Position numbers and translations under genes: made by a program. A stretch of DNA of 38,824 nt from DATDCV01 sp036524155 (GTDB lineage Bacteria > Verrucomicrobiota > Verrucomicrobiia > Limisphaerales > UBA8199). Under the pieces are notes generated by a model. The model was not told where the DNA came from, did no database searches, and worked only from the letters and a program-made list of their open reading frames with translations. The stretch covers positions 1 to 38,824 of the forward strand of contig DATDCV010000313.1 of NCBI GenBank assembly GCA_036524155.1. The letters run 5' to 3'. Of the stretch, positions 15,827 to 25,379 are shown one piece after another (position 1 is the first letter of the stretch; every line of letters begins with the position of its first letter).

Positions 15827-16987
15827 ATGAAAACAGTTTATTTCGACTATAACGCGACGACGCCGCTGGACTGGGCGGTACGGGAAGCGATGCTGCCCTT
15901 TTTAGGGGAGGTCTGGGGCAATCCGTCGAGCGTCCACCATGTTGGCCGACAGGCGCGAGCGCTGCTGGATGACGCGCGCGAACGCACTGCCGACGTGCTA
16001 GGCTGCAGGCCGAGCGAACTGGTTTTCACCAGCGGCGGCACCGAAAGCGCCAACCTTGCCATCTTCGGCGCCGCGCGCCTGCGACAGGACCGGGGCAAAC
16101 ACATCATCACCTCGGCGGTCGAGCACCACGCGGTGCTTCATAGCTGCGAATACCTGCGCCAAAAGGAGCGGTTTGAGATCACCGTGCTGCCCGTCGATTC
16201 CGAGGGCCGCGTGTCGCCAGTTGCTCTGGAGCAAGCGCTGCGCGCGGACACCATCCTGGTTTCGGTGATGGCCGCCAATAACGAGATTGGCACGCTCCAG
16301 CCAGTTGCGCAGTTGGGTGAAATCTGCCGGCAACACGGCGTGCTGTTTCACACGGACGCCGTGCAATGGTTCGGCAAGGAACCTTTTGAGTCGGTCCGCC
16401 AGTTCAATGCCGACCTGGTCTCGATCTGCGCGCACAAAATTTACGGGCCAAAAGGAGCGGGAGCGTTGTTCATCAGATCACCACTGCACCCAGACCCGAT
16501 CCTGTTTGGCGGGGGTCACGAAAACGAGCGGCGCGCCGGCACGGAAAATCTCGCGAACATCATCGGGCTGGCAGAATCCCTTGAACGGTTTGTAAAGAGC
16601 CCGGTGTTTTCGCGCAACAGACTGCTGCCCTTGCGCGATCGCCTCGCCGGAGGCGTTGAATCAATTGAAGGCGTGCGGTTGGTGGGCTCACGTGAGGCCG
16701 GCCTGGTGAATACGGTCTCGTTTGTAGTGGAGGGATCCGACAGCATCGCGCTGCTGGCCGGGTTGGACCTTGAAGGCATCTGTGCTTCAAGCGGCGCAGC
16801 GTGCTCAACCGGCTCGTTGGAACCTTCTCATGTCGTCAAAGCGCTTGGCCTGCCTGCCGCCCTGGCGAATGCCCTGGTTCGGTTCTCACTCGGACGCGAC
16901 TCCACAGCCGAGGAAGTGGATTATGTCCTTTCCGTGGTGCCAAAGGTGGTAGCTCAATCACGCTCCATAAATGTGATAAAAACCTAA
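15827..16987 (+). CDS. Cysteine desulfurase (NifS/IscS-type)
   Basis: 386 residues. It is a pyridoxal-phosphate enzyme that removes sulfur from cysteine as a persulfide for Fe-S clusters or other thiolation. Visible motifs are YFDYNATTPLD at the N-terminus, TSGGTESANLAIF, His100/His101 (AVEHHAV), Asp177 (HTDAVQ), the PLP lysine Lys204 in CAHKIYGPKG, RRAGTEN (236-241) and the catalytic Cys326 in SSGAACSTGS. The spacing near the cysteine fits the NifS/IscS class rather than SufS. No iscU or other Fe-S assembly gene is adjacent, so nifS versus iscS cannot be decided. Confidence 0.94.
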   Translation: MKTVYFDYNATTPLDWAVREAMLPFLGEVWGNPSSVHHVGRQARALLDDARERTADVLGCRPSELVFTSGGTESANLAIFGAARLRQDRGKHIITSAVEHHAVLHSCEYLRQKERFEITVLPVDSEGRVSPVALEQALRADTILVSVMAANNEIGTLQPVAQLGEICRQHGVLFHTDAVQWFGKEPFESVRQFNADLVSICAHKIYGPKGAGALFIRSPLHPDPILFGGGHENERRAGTENLANIIGLAESLERFVKSPVFSRNRLLPLRDRLAGGVESIEGVRLVGSREAGLVNTVSFVVEGSDSIALLAGLDLEGICASSGAACSTGSLEPSHVVKALGLPAALANALVRFSLGRDSTAEEVDYVLSVVPKVVAQSRSINVIKT

Positions 16988-17175
16988 CAAACAGAAATCG
17001 CTCCACGCCGCAGGGACCCTGCCTGCAGACGCCAGTGCATCTCCCGCGAGCAACTATGTCAGGGCACTGTGAACAGGGTGGGGACAGTGTTAACAACCTT
17101 GAGATATCAGGCAACCGCGATAGAAATCAGCGAGTTGTTTAAATCTCTTTTGTTACGCAAGTCGTTGTCGTGGCC

Positions 17176-17206
17176 TTGACACGGTAGGTTGTTTGCCTTA
17201 TTCACA
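17176..17206 (+). promoter_or_regulatory. Probable dnaN promoter with a DnaA-box-like 9-mer
   Basis: TTGACA (17176-17181) makes a perfect -35. TATTCA at 17199-17204, 17 bp further, is a weak -10. TTATTCACA at 17198-17206 fits the DnaA box pattern TTATNCACA and overlaps it. This would allow DnaA to regulate dnaN. The ATG is at 17259. The remainder of the 271-bp gap shows nothing else clear. Confidence 0.45.
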
Positions 17207-17258
17207 CCCCTTAATACGGATAGCCTTTTATTCAAGAAAGAAATAATATTAAGCACGC

Positions 17259-18368
17259 ATGAACCTGACCATCTCCAAGGAGCAAATCATCAACGGCCTG
17301 CAGGCAGTGCAGAACGTGGTCAGCACCCGCACAACGCTTCCAATTCTGTCTAACGTCCTGTTGCGTGCCGACGAGGGCAAGCTGCATTTCACGGCTACGG
17401 ATCTGGATGTGACGGTGTCGTGCAGCGTCGAGGCCAAGGTCAAGAAGCCGGGTGCGTCCACCGTGCCCGTCAAAAGGCTGTTCGGCATCGTTCGCGAGCT
17501 GAGCAACGCGGAACTGGATCTCGAAGTGGATGATAAAAGCATTTGCACCATCCGCTCGGGACCTTCCTTCTACAAAATTAACGGGCTGGCGGCCGAGGAA
17601 TTTCCGCCGCTGCCAAATTTCAAGGAGGATAAAAAGGTCGGCCTGTTGCAGGAAACGGTCAAAGCGATGCTGAAAAAGACGTCGTTTGCGATTTCCACCG
17701 ACGAATCACGCTACGTTTTAAACGGCATTTTTATCAGCCTCAAGGACCACAAGATGACGATGGTGGCCACTGATGGACGGCGGTTGGCGCTGGTGGATGA
17801 AGAAGCCGATGTCTCCGAAAAAAGCCAGGGTGACTTCATTATCCCGGCAAAAACGGTGAATGAACTCAACCGCTTGTTGCAGGATAAGGGCGACGTCGAG
17901 TTGCGTTATGTGGAAAATCAGGCCTCATTTACGCTAAAGGACGAAAAAGGCTCCTCGGTCTTGATCATTACGAAGTTGATCGAGGGTAATTACCCGAATT
18001 ATCGCCAGGTTATTCCCGCGGAAACGAAGGAACGGGTCCCGCTGAATCGTGAAGAGTTCCTCCACGCCCTCCGCCGCGCGGAAATCATGACCAGCGATAA
18101 GTCCAACTCCGTGAAGCTGAACTTCGGCAAGAACAAGCTCGAAATAACGGCGAATTCCCCCGAGGTCGGCGAAGCGAAGGAATCGATCGCAGTCAATTAC
18201 GGTGGGCCGGAGATCGCCATCGCTTTCAATCCCAAGTACCTGATTGACCCGCTGACTGCGCTGGCTAATGACGAGGTGTTTTTCGAACTCATTGATGAGC
18301 TCAGTCCCGGCGTGCTGAAAATCAATGGGCCGTTCCTTTACGTCGTCATGCCGATGCGGTTAAGCTGA
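17259..18368 (+). CDS. dnaN: DNA polymerase III beta subunit (sliding clamp)
   Basis: 369 residues, typical for a bacterial clamp with three similar domains. It encircles DNA and tethers polymerase III and many repair proteins. The family is recognised from the N-terminal MNLTISKEQIINGLQAVQNV...TTLPILSNVLL, the central VATDGRRLALV, the repeated EGNYPNYRQVIP block and the canonical C-terminus PFLYVVMPMRLS. dnaA and recF, which often accompany dnaN, are not in this window; here it follows a cysteine desulfurase. Confidence 0.97.
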   Translation: MNLTISKEQIINGLQAVQNVVSTRTTLPILSNVLLRADEGKLHFTATDLDVTVSCSVEAKVKKPGASTVPVKRLFGIVRELSNAELDLEVDDKSICTIRSGPSFYKINGLAAEEFPPLPNFKEDKKVGLLQETVKAMLKKTSFAISTDESRYVLNGIFISLKDHKMTMVATDGRRLALVDEEADVSEKSQGDFIIPAKTVNELNRLLQDKGDVELRYVENQASFTLKDEKGSSVLIITKLIEGNYPNYRQVIPAETKERVPLNREEFLHALRRAEIMTSDKSNSVKLNFGKNKLEITANSPEVGEAKESIAVNYGGPEIAIAFNPKYLIDPLTALANDEVFFELIDELSPGVLKINGPFLYVVMPMRLS

Positions 18369-18416
18369 GCCCGACTGTCGAGCGCAGGTTGCCGAGAGCG
18401 GTTATTGAGTCATAGC

Positions 18417-18598
18417 CGGCGCGCGGACTTCAGTCCGCAGCAACATCCGTTGGCAGGGGGCATGGGCGTTCCAGACACAATGGTCGGTCGGATATTGCTG
18501 GGGACCTCAGTCCGGAGCAATGTTCATCCGCGTAGGGCTTCAGCAATCTTAACATCGCAGCGTTGGGGCATTTCTGCGGACTGAAGTCCGCGCGCCGA
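18417..18598. repeat. Palindromic repeat family B, copy 1
   Basis: Arms 18418-18441 and 18574-18597 are exact reverse complements (CGGCGCGCGGACTTCAGTCC). The space between is longer than in the other copies and includes a decayed internal copy near 18508-18533. The element fills most of the 289 bp between dnaN and the convergent outer-membrane protein gene. Confidence 0.85.
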
Positions 18599-18633
18599 CC
18601 AGGAGATTTCCACCTGCCAACGACCGGTTCAAG

Positions 18634-18660
18634 GCGGAGCGCCGACTTGCAGTCGGCTTA
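18634..18660. repeat. Half copy of repeat family A
   Basis: CGGAGC followed by the hairpin GCCGACTTGCAGTCGGC matches one half of family A, with a G:C to C:G swap in the stem. It touches the stop codon of the gene at 18658-19587 and may form its transcript-end hairpin. Confidence 0.6.
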
Positions 18661-19587
18661 GAACCTGGCCGTTACCGAGCACTGCACGTACGGGGCCCCG
18701 GCGGTCTTGAGCGTTTCGTCCGGGTCGCGATAGACCATGCGGCGCTCGATGGCCCAGCCGCCGTCGACCTCAAACGTAAACTTTTTGGCCAACTGGTAGC
18801 GTAGCCCGCCCCCGGCGCGCACTTCCCAGTAAGTCAGCGTGGTGTTATTAAGATCCCGCCGGCCGTAATCGGTTCCAAAATGCTCGTTCACCTGCGCGGC
18901 CATGCCACGCAGTCCCCCGCCTGCGAACAGGGTGAGTTGGTTGTTCAGTTGGTATTCAATGCTTGGCCGCGGGAATATCAGCACCAGCGTCCATTGGTCC
19001 GCGAACTTCCAGCGAGCGCCGAAATAGGGAAACACCGGAATGTCGCGCCGGTATTCGATGCTGAGTCCCCCCAACAGGTTCAGGTTGGTGGTCATATCGT
19101 AGCTGGCCCCGAGCATAATCGGGACGAAGACATCGTCCAGGGTGATGTCCTCGAAGTCGCTGTAAATCCCCGGACGCGCCTGAACGCGAAGCTGCCACCG
19201 GTCGGCAAACTTCCAATTGAAGCCCAGCGGCACCCCGACGCCGTACAAATGCTCCGGCAGCGGCGCATCCGCGGGCACGCCCAGGTACAACGCATGGAAA
19301 TCGACCCCCGTGCGCCACTCCCACTCGGGGCTCGAGCGGAGACCAATCCCGTAGCCGACATGGTATTGCTGCGAGTCCAGGTCGCCGTAGCGTGTGCCGT
19401 CGAACCGGAGACGCGCCGGCGCAGTGTACGAGAAGTCGCCGGTGACCTCGTGGTGAACGCTGCCCGCCTCCTCGGCTGGAGCAGTGACACTGGCGTTCTC
19501 GGCGGAAAGGGCGGTCCCGGCAAAACCGCCGATGATAACGACAGTGAAAAGAAGAAGCCAACCAGGTAAGCCACGATTCATTTCCAT
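18658..19587 (-). CDS. Outer-membrane beta-barrel-like protein
   Basis: About 309 residues from the ATG at 19587 (a second ATG is 2 codons in). A signal peptide, GWLLLFTVVIIGGFAGTALSA, opens the protein. The rest alternates aromatic-ended beta strands and short turns (WEWRTGVDFHALYLGVP, LGFNWKFADRWQLRV, YFGARWKFADQWTLVLIF) and ends in a terminal Phe, as outer-membrane barrels do. It resembles the DUF6268-type family. The open frame extends upstream to 19809, but those residues are translated repeat family B, so the longer start is rejected. Function is unknown. Confidence 0.8.
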   Translation of the reverse strand: MEMNRGLPGWLLLFTVVIIGGFAGTALSAENASVTAPAEEAGSVHHEVTGDFSYTAPARLRFDGTRYGDLDSQQYHVGYGIGLRSSPEWEWRTGVDFHALYLGVPADAPLPEHLYGVGVPLGFNWKFADRWQLRVQARPGIYSDFEDITLDDVFVPIMLGASYDMTTNLNLLGGLSIEYRRDIPVFPYFGARWKFADQWTLVLIFPRPSIEYQLNNQLTLFAGGGLRGMAAQVNEHFGTDYGRRDLNNTTLTYWEVRAGGGLRYQLAKKFTFEVDGGWAIERRMVYRDPDETLKTAGAPYVQCSVTARF

Positions 19588-19665
19588 GGACTGGCATAGC
19601 GGCCCAACGCGAGCAAGCCAAATCGTCCGACAACGGGATGGATCAGTTGCGAATGGGCCGGGCAT

Positions 19666-19771
19666 CCGGCGCGCGGACTTCAGTCCGCAGCAACCTCCGA
19701 CAGCACGGCATGCCGCATTCAAAACGCAACGGTCGAGCGGGCATTGCTGCGGACTGAAGTCCGCGCGCCGG
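19666..19771. repeat. Palindromic repeat family B, copy 2
   Basis: Perfect 28-bp arms at 19666-19693 and 19744-19771 (starting CCGGCGCGCGGACTTCAGTC) enclose 50 bp. Each arm contains its own small hairpin, CGGACTTCAGTCCG. It lies in the 279-bp gap between the outer-membrane protein and the giant repeat protein. Confidence 0.9.
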
Positions 19772-19866
19772 CTTCGCCGCAACGGCCGCGGCACAGCGTC
19801 CTGTGGCAAAGGGGCAAGGGCGTGGACGCCCCGCCCCCAGGTCGATCCGTTGTCGCCGAGGCCGGA

Positions 19867-22800
19867 TTACGGCAACTGGAGCCGGAAGAACCGTTGCGGG
19901 CTGGTTGTTTCGATCGCGTTGGTCCAGGCGAATGCGCCGCTGTCATCGAACAGGTTCGTGGCCACAGGCACCCAGGCCGCCGGCAGCGCCAGGTTGGTCG
20001 AACTCAGCACGTAGTAGGTTCCGCCTGCCGGACCGCCATCGCCCCGGATGATCACATCCGATCCAGAACTGGTGATGCTGCCAATTCCGATTTCCGCCGG
20101 GGCCTCGGCCACTTTCAACGTGCCATCGACGGCGAGCTGGCTCACATCCCAAACCAGGTTGGTGCCGGCCCGCGCCGGGAAGATCGAAGCGAAACTGCCG
20201 CTCGCGGAATTGAAGCCGAACAGTTTAATTGAATCGCCCACCGCCAGCGGATCACCCGCGAGGATAACCTGGAGCGTGCCGCCAAGGGTGAGAGAAGTCA
20301 CTCCGGCGATCTGGTCGCTGCTGGAGAAGTTTGATCCGATTTTGGTGATGTCCATTACCGTAGTGCCGGCCAGGGAGAGCGAGTTGTTGATGTTGAGGGT
20401 GGTGCCGGGCGTCGAGGTTGGATCACCGGGTGAGAGCGTGCCGCCCGCGGCAATGGTTACCCGCTCGGCGATTGGGCCAAAGCCGGCCAGCGTGCCGCCG
20501 TAAACACTGATCCCGCCGCCGGGACCCTTTGACGCAAGCAGCATCAAGGTGCCGTTCGTTACGACTGTGGCCCCCGAATAGGAAGTGGTGCCCGCCAGGA
20601 TGAGTTGGCTGCCGCCTACTTTGGCGAGGCCGCCGCCGCCGCCGAGCGTGCCGTTTAGTGTCAGGGACGTCCCAGCAGCGCCGATGAGGCAATTTCCATT
20701 CAGTGTCACGGTTCCGCCCAACGTGTTGGCGCCCGCTCCGTTGTTAAGAATCGTCGTCGCGCCGTCACCGTGCAGCACGATGTTATTGTTAAACGGATTT
20801 GCGCCATTCCACAGTTGCAGTGTGGCGCCTTCAGCCACATCGATCACAGGGATCGTTGTTCCATAGAAAGTGGTCGTGGTCTCGAGGCCGAAAAGTCCCT
20901 GCTGCACGTTGATGCGTGCCAGCGAATCCACGCTCACGGCGACGAACGACACCTGGTTGCTGCCGGTTTTGGTCAGCGTGTAAGGAGTGCCGCCGGTGGT
21001 GAGGGAAGATCCCGTCCCCCGAATGTCCCAGCGGCCGGTGCCGCCGAACGTAGTGTCGCCCGTCAAGGTCACGGTTTGCAGCGCGTTGATCTGGTCGGAA
21101 CCCGAGTTGATGATCGCGCCAGCATCGCCGACGCCCGACCCGGAGACGGTGATTGCCTCAAGGCCTAGATTCCGGCCGTTGACATCCAGCGCCGCTCCGT
21201 TGCTGACCACAGTGCCGCCGAGGGTGCTACCCAACGCGTTAGCACTTCCGGCCCGCAGGGTGCCTTGTGCCGCCACACTTAGTCCGTCATACGTGTTTGC
21301 GCCGCTTAACGTGGTGGTGCCAGGGCCGTTTTGGATCACCGTGCCAGTCCCGGAGATGTCGCTGCTCACCGTCAAGCCGTCACTACGGCTGAAGACCAGC
21401 GCGCCGTAGTTGGCAAGGCTGCCGGCGGGAATATTGCCGGCGGTGCCGCCCGAGCCGACGTGCAGCGTGCCGTTGCTGATCACGATGCCGCCGGTGAAGT
21501 CGTTGACCCCGCTATTGGCCACGGTCAGGCTTCCGGCCCCGTCCTTGACCAGGGTGGCCGCGCCACTGAGCCCTCCGTTGCCTACGAAGGTGTAGTCCAT
21601 CGTCTGGTTGACGGCCGTAATTGCGCCTGGCCGCAGGATGGTGGTCAGGTTGACGACATTGGTGGCTGCGGTGTCGGTGAAGACCGCCGAATCAGCGTTC
21701 ATGAACGCCGTGGGTGTGAGGCCGAAGGCCAGCCAATTGACCGAACTGAAGTCCCAGTCATACCCGGCTGCGCCGGTCCAGGTGAGGGGTTTGGGACCGT
21801 CGAGCAAGACCAACACAATGGAGGCATTGACGGTGTCATTCGAGAAGTAACCCCGGGTGGTCGGCGTCGGTACGGTGCCGAGGCCGAAATTGGGCGCGGA
21901 ACCGAGCAGCGAGCCGTATTTAATTAATGTGAAAATGGCCGGGTATTGCGCCACACCCGAGACGGCGCTGATGTTCACCAGGTTCGCAGCGCCGCCGAGA
22001 GTCAGCGTCGTGGCCTGGATGTTGACGGTGGCCGGGTTGATAGGCACCTGCAGAATCGAGTCGTGGAGAATCAGGTTGTTGATCCCTGAGCCGCCGGTGG
22101 TGCCGATGCTTAAGGTGCCGTTGGTTAGCGCGAGCGTGTAGAAAGTAGAGAAACCGGCGGGCACGCCGGAAACGTCCAGCGCCGCTCCCGGGTTGACGAA
22201 GATCTGCTGACTATTGGCGAACGAGCCGGCGCCGGTTAGTGCGAGGGTGCCGCCATTGACCGTCGTGGCGCCGCTGTAAGTGTTAACGCCGGTCAGAGTC
22301 TGGATGCCGCGCCCGATCTTGGTAATCGCCATGATCCCGCCGAGGTCCTGGATAACACCGCCGAAAGCCGCGGTCTGATCATTGTTCCCCAGCGTGAGCG
22401 TTGAGGTGGTGCCGGCGGCGTTGTTTTGGACGAAGTCATTGGCGGCATTGCCAGTTGAGACCAGGCCGTTGATCGTCTCATCAAACCCGTTCAGATCGAG
22501 CGTGCAGGTGCTCGCCGTGTTGCCGCTGTTGCCGAGAACCACGTTGCCCTTGCCGAAGCCGTCCGGGATTACCTGGCTGGCGCCGAGGGCCAGGCGCGTG
22601 TTGCCGGCGGTGCCGCCGGTGCGCCCAACGATCGTAGTGTTTCCCGACCAGTCGTTGGCCTGGTTAAAAATGATGGCTCCATTGCCACCGCTGCCCGAGT
22701 TTCCGGTCGCTCCGAAATCCAGATTGAACGGGCCGGTGATCCGATCATAGATCGGCACGCCCGTCGCCGCGCCGCCGCCGCCGAGCCGGGCGTCGCCGAT

Positions 22801-24882
22801 CAGAGTGATGACGCCGTTCGAGAACACGCCGCTGAGACGAATCGCGCCGACGTTGTCGCTGACGCCGTTGCCGGCGATGAACCAGTTATTGGTGATCGCA
22901 GGCATCGTTGCGTTTCCACCCGCGCCGCTCGGAAACGCCTGTCCCCCCGGCAGCACGTAGATGTCTCCCCGGCCGAAGGCGTCCGGATTGGCGGTGACGG
23001 CGGCCCCCCCAGGCAGCTCGCTGCCGGCCATTTGAATCCGCCCCTGGAGAATGTACATGTTGCCCGAGAAGGAATTATGCCCGCGGAATTTCATCGGGCC
23101 CGGGCCGGTTTTGACCACGGAGACTTTTCCGTTGCCGTTGTCCGTCACAGCCGCTTCGACATAAATCGACCCATTCGCGGTTTGGCTGCTTGAATTGATG
23201 GTGAATACTAACTCGCCGTCGGTGTCGGGAGCGCCGCCAGCGGTGAGGGTGCCGACGTTTTGACCGGCGTTGGCGCCGGGGTTATTTCCCGGATCTGTCC
23301 CATTCCCGAGTTCGTAGTTGTTATTCGCGGTGGAAGGAACCGCGGCGAGGAAGATGCCCCCATACTTGCCAAGGCGCAGCACGTTGTTGCTGCCAATATT
23401 AATGCCAAAGCTGGGCAGCGCGTTGATGGTGATGCTATTGAGGTCGGTCGTCGTGCCTGCGCCCGGTTCATGGTCCGCATCCACCAGAATGGAACTGCCC
23501 GGCCCGGAAGAGGTGTTGAAGATCAAATTCGCCGCGGCGTTTACCTGGCTGGCAATTGTGCCGCTCGCATAAACTGTAAAATCCTGGTAAGGGACAATTC
23601 CCCCGCCGGCATCCACGCTGGCCCAATTGGTCGCCACAACAATCCCGTTCACCGTCTGCCCCGCCCCGCTCATTGTCGCCCACCCGCCCAGGATTCCATT
23701 CACATTGGCGCTCGCAGTCAGGATGTCGCCCGAACCGCCGGTTATCTCGGGCGTGATGAACGTCACCACGCCGCCGGGAAGATGCCCGAGCGGGCCCAAC
23801 GACAGGTTGGCCGAGCCGCCGGCTCCGCTGTTGGCGCGGATCAACGAGCTGCCCACGTCGAAGCTGGTGCCGTTGAACGTTTGCGAGGAGGCGGCGCCTG
23901 CCTTGCCGTTCATAGTAAACTGGATGTTGTTCACGGTCCCGATGCCGGTGTTTTCTCCGCCGAGGCTAAGCGCCGAGCTGGCGGAGATTATGTTGGCAAG
24001 CGGCGAATCAGCCTGGGTGAAATCCAGCGTCAGGTTGCCGACGCGGTTCGAGGTCACGCCCGTGTAAAGGTTCGCGCTCGAGAGAGTCAAGGTTCCGGGC
24101 CCGCCCTTGGTGAGCCCGCCCGTGCCGCCGTTGTTGTCAATGACGCCGCGGTAGGTCAGGGTTGCGCCGGAATCAACCTCGATCCTTCCCCACCCGCCCA
24201 GCGCAGCCGACCCCACCGCGATGCCACGAGCGCCAGCCAGGGTCAGGTTCGCGGTGCCGCGTAATGCGCCGCCGTTAAGGACGAGGTTGCCTGCGGTCGG
24301 GACCCCGGGAGCTGTACCGAGATTCCCGTCCGAGCTCACGCTCACCGTCCCGCCCAGCACCGTCACCGGGCCACTGATCGTGTTGGTGGCGCTCAGCGTC
24401 AGCAGTCCCGGTCCCGTTTTGGTCAGGGCAGGTCCGCCCGAGACCACGCCGCCAAGGCGCAGCACGGCGTCTTTGGCAACGTCCACGGTCCGGTTGCCCC
24501 CGAGCACCACTGGCAGGTTGATTGTTTCCGTCAGCAGCGCCTGGTTATCCGTGATGTCTCCGTCGAGGCGGATCGGGTTGCCCCACAACGTGAACGCTCC
24601 CGCCGGACTGCTGAAGCCAATGCCGTCGAATGGGGTGCCGACGGGGAAATCGTTGGTGTTCGCCGTGCGCGCCGTGCCCGTGAACGTAAGCGCGTCGCCG
24701 GCAAGCGGCGGGGTGCCGCTTAGCCAGTTGGCGCCGTTCTGCCAGGAATTGTTCGCCCCAGCGCCCGACCAGGTCTGGGTTGCCGCCCATCCCCGGTTCG
24801 AGGGCAGAGCGATGAGCACTAGCCCCGCGAGAAAGATCGTTTCGACCACGGAACGCCGTGAAGAAGGAAGGTTTGTTTTCAT
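19867..24882 (-). CDS. Giant autotransporter-associated beta-strand repeat protein
   Basis: A 1671-residue secreted protein. A signal peptide (about 1-34, ending SNRGWA) leads into TQTWSGAGANNSWQNGANW. Many copies of the PATR beta-helix motif follow, for example LTKTGPGLLTLSATNT, LTKGGPGTLTLSSANLYTG and ITKIGRGIQTLTGVNTYSG, each followed by a VNGGTLAL-like turn. This predicts a long right-handed beta-helix. There is no classical autotransporter barrel. The C-terminus has YYVLSSTNLALPAAWVPVAT...FFRLQLP, shared in pattern with the secreted protein at 13958-14698. It is probably a surface or adhesion protein; no enzyme motif is seen. Confidence 0.9.
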   Translation of the reverse strand: MKTNLPSSRRSVVETIFLAGLVLIALPSNRGWAATQTWSGAGANNSWQNGANWLSGTPPLAGDALTFTGTARTANTNDFPVGTPFDGIGFSSPAGAFTLWGNPIRLDGDITDNQALLTETINLPVVLGGNRTVDVAKDAVLRLGGVVSGGPALTKTGPGLLTLSATNTISGPVTVLGGTVSVSSDGNLGTAPGVPTAGNLVLNGGALRGTANLTLAGARGIAVGSAALGGWGRIEVDSGATLTYRGVIDNNGGTGGLTKGGPGTLTLSSANLYTGVTSNRVGNLTLDFTQADSPLANIISASSALSLGGENTGIGTVNNIQFTMNGKAGAASSQTFNGTSFDVGSSLIRANSGAGGSANLSLGPLGHLPGGVVTFITPEITGGSGDILTASANVNGILGGWATMSGAGQTVNGIVVATNWASVDAGGGIVPYQDFTVYASGTIASQVNAAANLIFNTSSGPGSSILVDADHEPGAGTTTDLNSITINALPSFGINIGSNNVLRLGKYGGIFLAAVPSTANNNYELGNGTDPGNNPGANAGQNVGTLTAGGAPDTDGELVFTINSSSQTANGSIYVEAAVTDNGNGKVSVVKTGPGPMKFRGHNSFSGNMYILQGRIQMAGSELPGGAAVTANPDAFGRGDIYVLPGGQAFPSGAGGNATMPAITNNWFIAGNGVSDNVGAIRLSGVFSNGVITLIGDARLGGGGAATGVPIYDRITGPFNLDFGATGNSGSGGNGAIIFNQANDWSGNTTIVGRTGGTAGNTRLALGASQVIPDGFGKGNVVLGNSGNTASTCTLDLNGFDETINGLVSTGNAANDFVQNNAAGTTSTLTLGNNDQTAAFGGVIQDLGGIMAITKIGRGIQTLTGVNTYSGATTVNGGTLALTGAGSFANSQQIFVNPGAALDVSGVPAGFSTFYTLALTNGTLSIGTTGGSGINNLILHDSILQVPINPATVNIQATTLTLGGAANLVNISAVSGVAQYPAIFTLIKYGSLLGSAPNFGLGTVPTPTTRGYFSNDTVNASIVLVLLDGPKPLTWTGAAGYDWDFSSVNWLAFGLTPTAFMNADSAVFTDTAATNVVNLTTILRPGAITAVNQTMDYTFVGNGGLSGAATLVKDGAGSLTVANSGVNDFTGGIVISNGTLHVGSGGTAGNIPAGSLANYGALVFSRSDGLTVSSDISGTGTVIQNGPGTTTLSGANTYDGLSVAAQGTLRAGSANALGSTLGGTVVSNGAALDVNGRNLGLEAITVSGSGVGDAGAIINSGSDQINALQTVTLTGDTTFGGTGRWDIRGTGSSLTTGGTPYTLTKTGSNQVSFVAVSVDSLARINVQQGLFGLETTTTFYGTTIPVIDVAEGATLQLWNGANPFNNNIVLHGDGATTILNNGAGANTLGGTVTLNGNCLIGAAGTSLTLNGTLGGGGGLAKVGGSQLILAGTTSYSGATVVTNGTLMLLASKGPGGGISVYGGTLAGFGPIAERVTIAAGGTLSPGDPTSTPGTTLNINNSLSLAGTTVMDITKIGSNFSSSDQIAGVTSLTLGGTLQVILAGDPLAVGDSIKLFGFNSASGSFASIFPARAGTNLVWDVSQLAVDGTLKVAEAPAEIGIGSITSSGSDVIIRGDGGPAGGTYYVLSSTNLALPAAWVPVATNLFDDSGAFAWTNAIETTSPQRFFRLQLP

Positions 24883-25220
24883 AGGTTGCGATGTTTAGCC
24901 CCTGCCAGTCTCGACTTGGGTACTTCAGCGTCCGGAGAGCGCGGTTGTGGGTCCGAACGGCTGCAGTCTGGAGCCTGCGCAGAAGGCCTGCGGGTGTTAT
25001 ATCCCCAAGCCAGATTCGCTTCAAGTCCCTAAAAGCCTGCAGTACCTGGAAACCTGCGGCTGTCGCCTCCGGGAACTCCAGATCACCCCGTCGGGCCACG
25101 GGTCCCCGCACCGCGACCCGTCGAAACTGCGTGGCATGGAGCGGACTCCGAAGCACCTACGAGCTTCCTTTCAACTCAACGGCCGGTATTCGCCGCGGGC
25201 ACCGATCGGCGGCTGCTGAC

Positions 25221-25362
25221 TTGTTCACCAACCGGCTGGAGATCGGTGTTGGCCGGTGAATAACTCGCGCGGGGGAAGAGCGCAAATCCCGGTGGCGCCG
25301 AGGCCTTGTGACTATTCACAAATTGCTCACCGGGTGCCGTTTGGTGAATAAGTGGTGCATAA
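25221..25362. promoter_or_regulatory. Cluster of TTATTCACC-like 9-mers
   Basis: TTGTTCACC at 25221, GGTGAATAA at 25255, CTATTCACA near 25312, and the spaced pair GGTGAATAA/GGTGCATAA at 25343 and 25354 lie within 142 bp, in both orientations. The sites differ from TTATNCACA by one or two bases. AT-rich sequence follows at 25359-25390. The cluster could be a regulator site array ahead of the structured RNA or a replication-origin-like region. The adjoining 24883-25220 has no gene I can support. Confidence 0.5.
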
Positions 25363-25379
25363 GTTTTTGTTGTAGAAAT

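Noticed and set aside
24891..25259. 122-codon plus-strand open frame upstream of the beta-strand repeat gene
   Set aside because: It overlaps other equally long frames, lacks recognisable features and crosses the 9-mer cluster.
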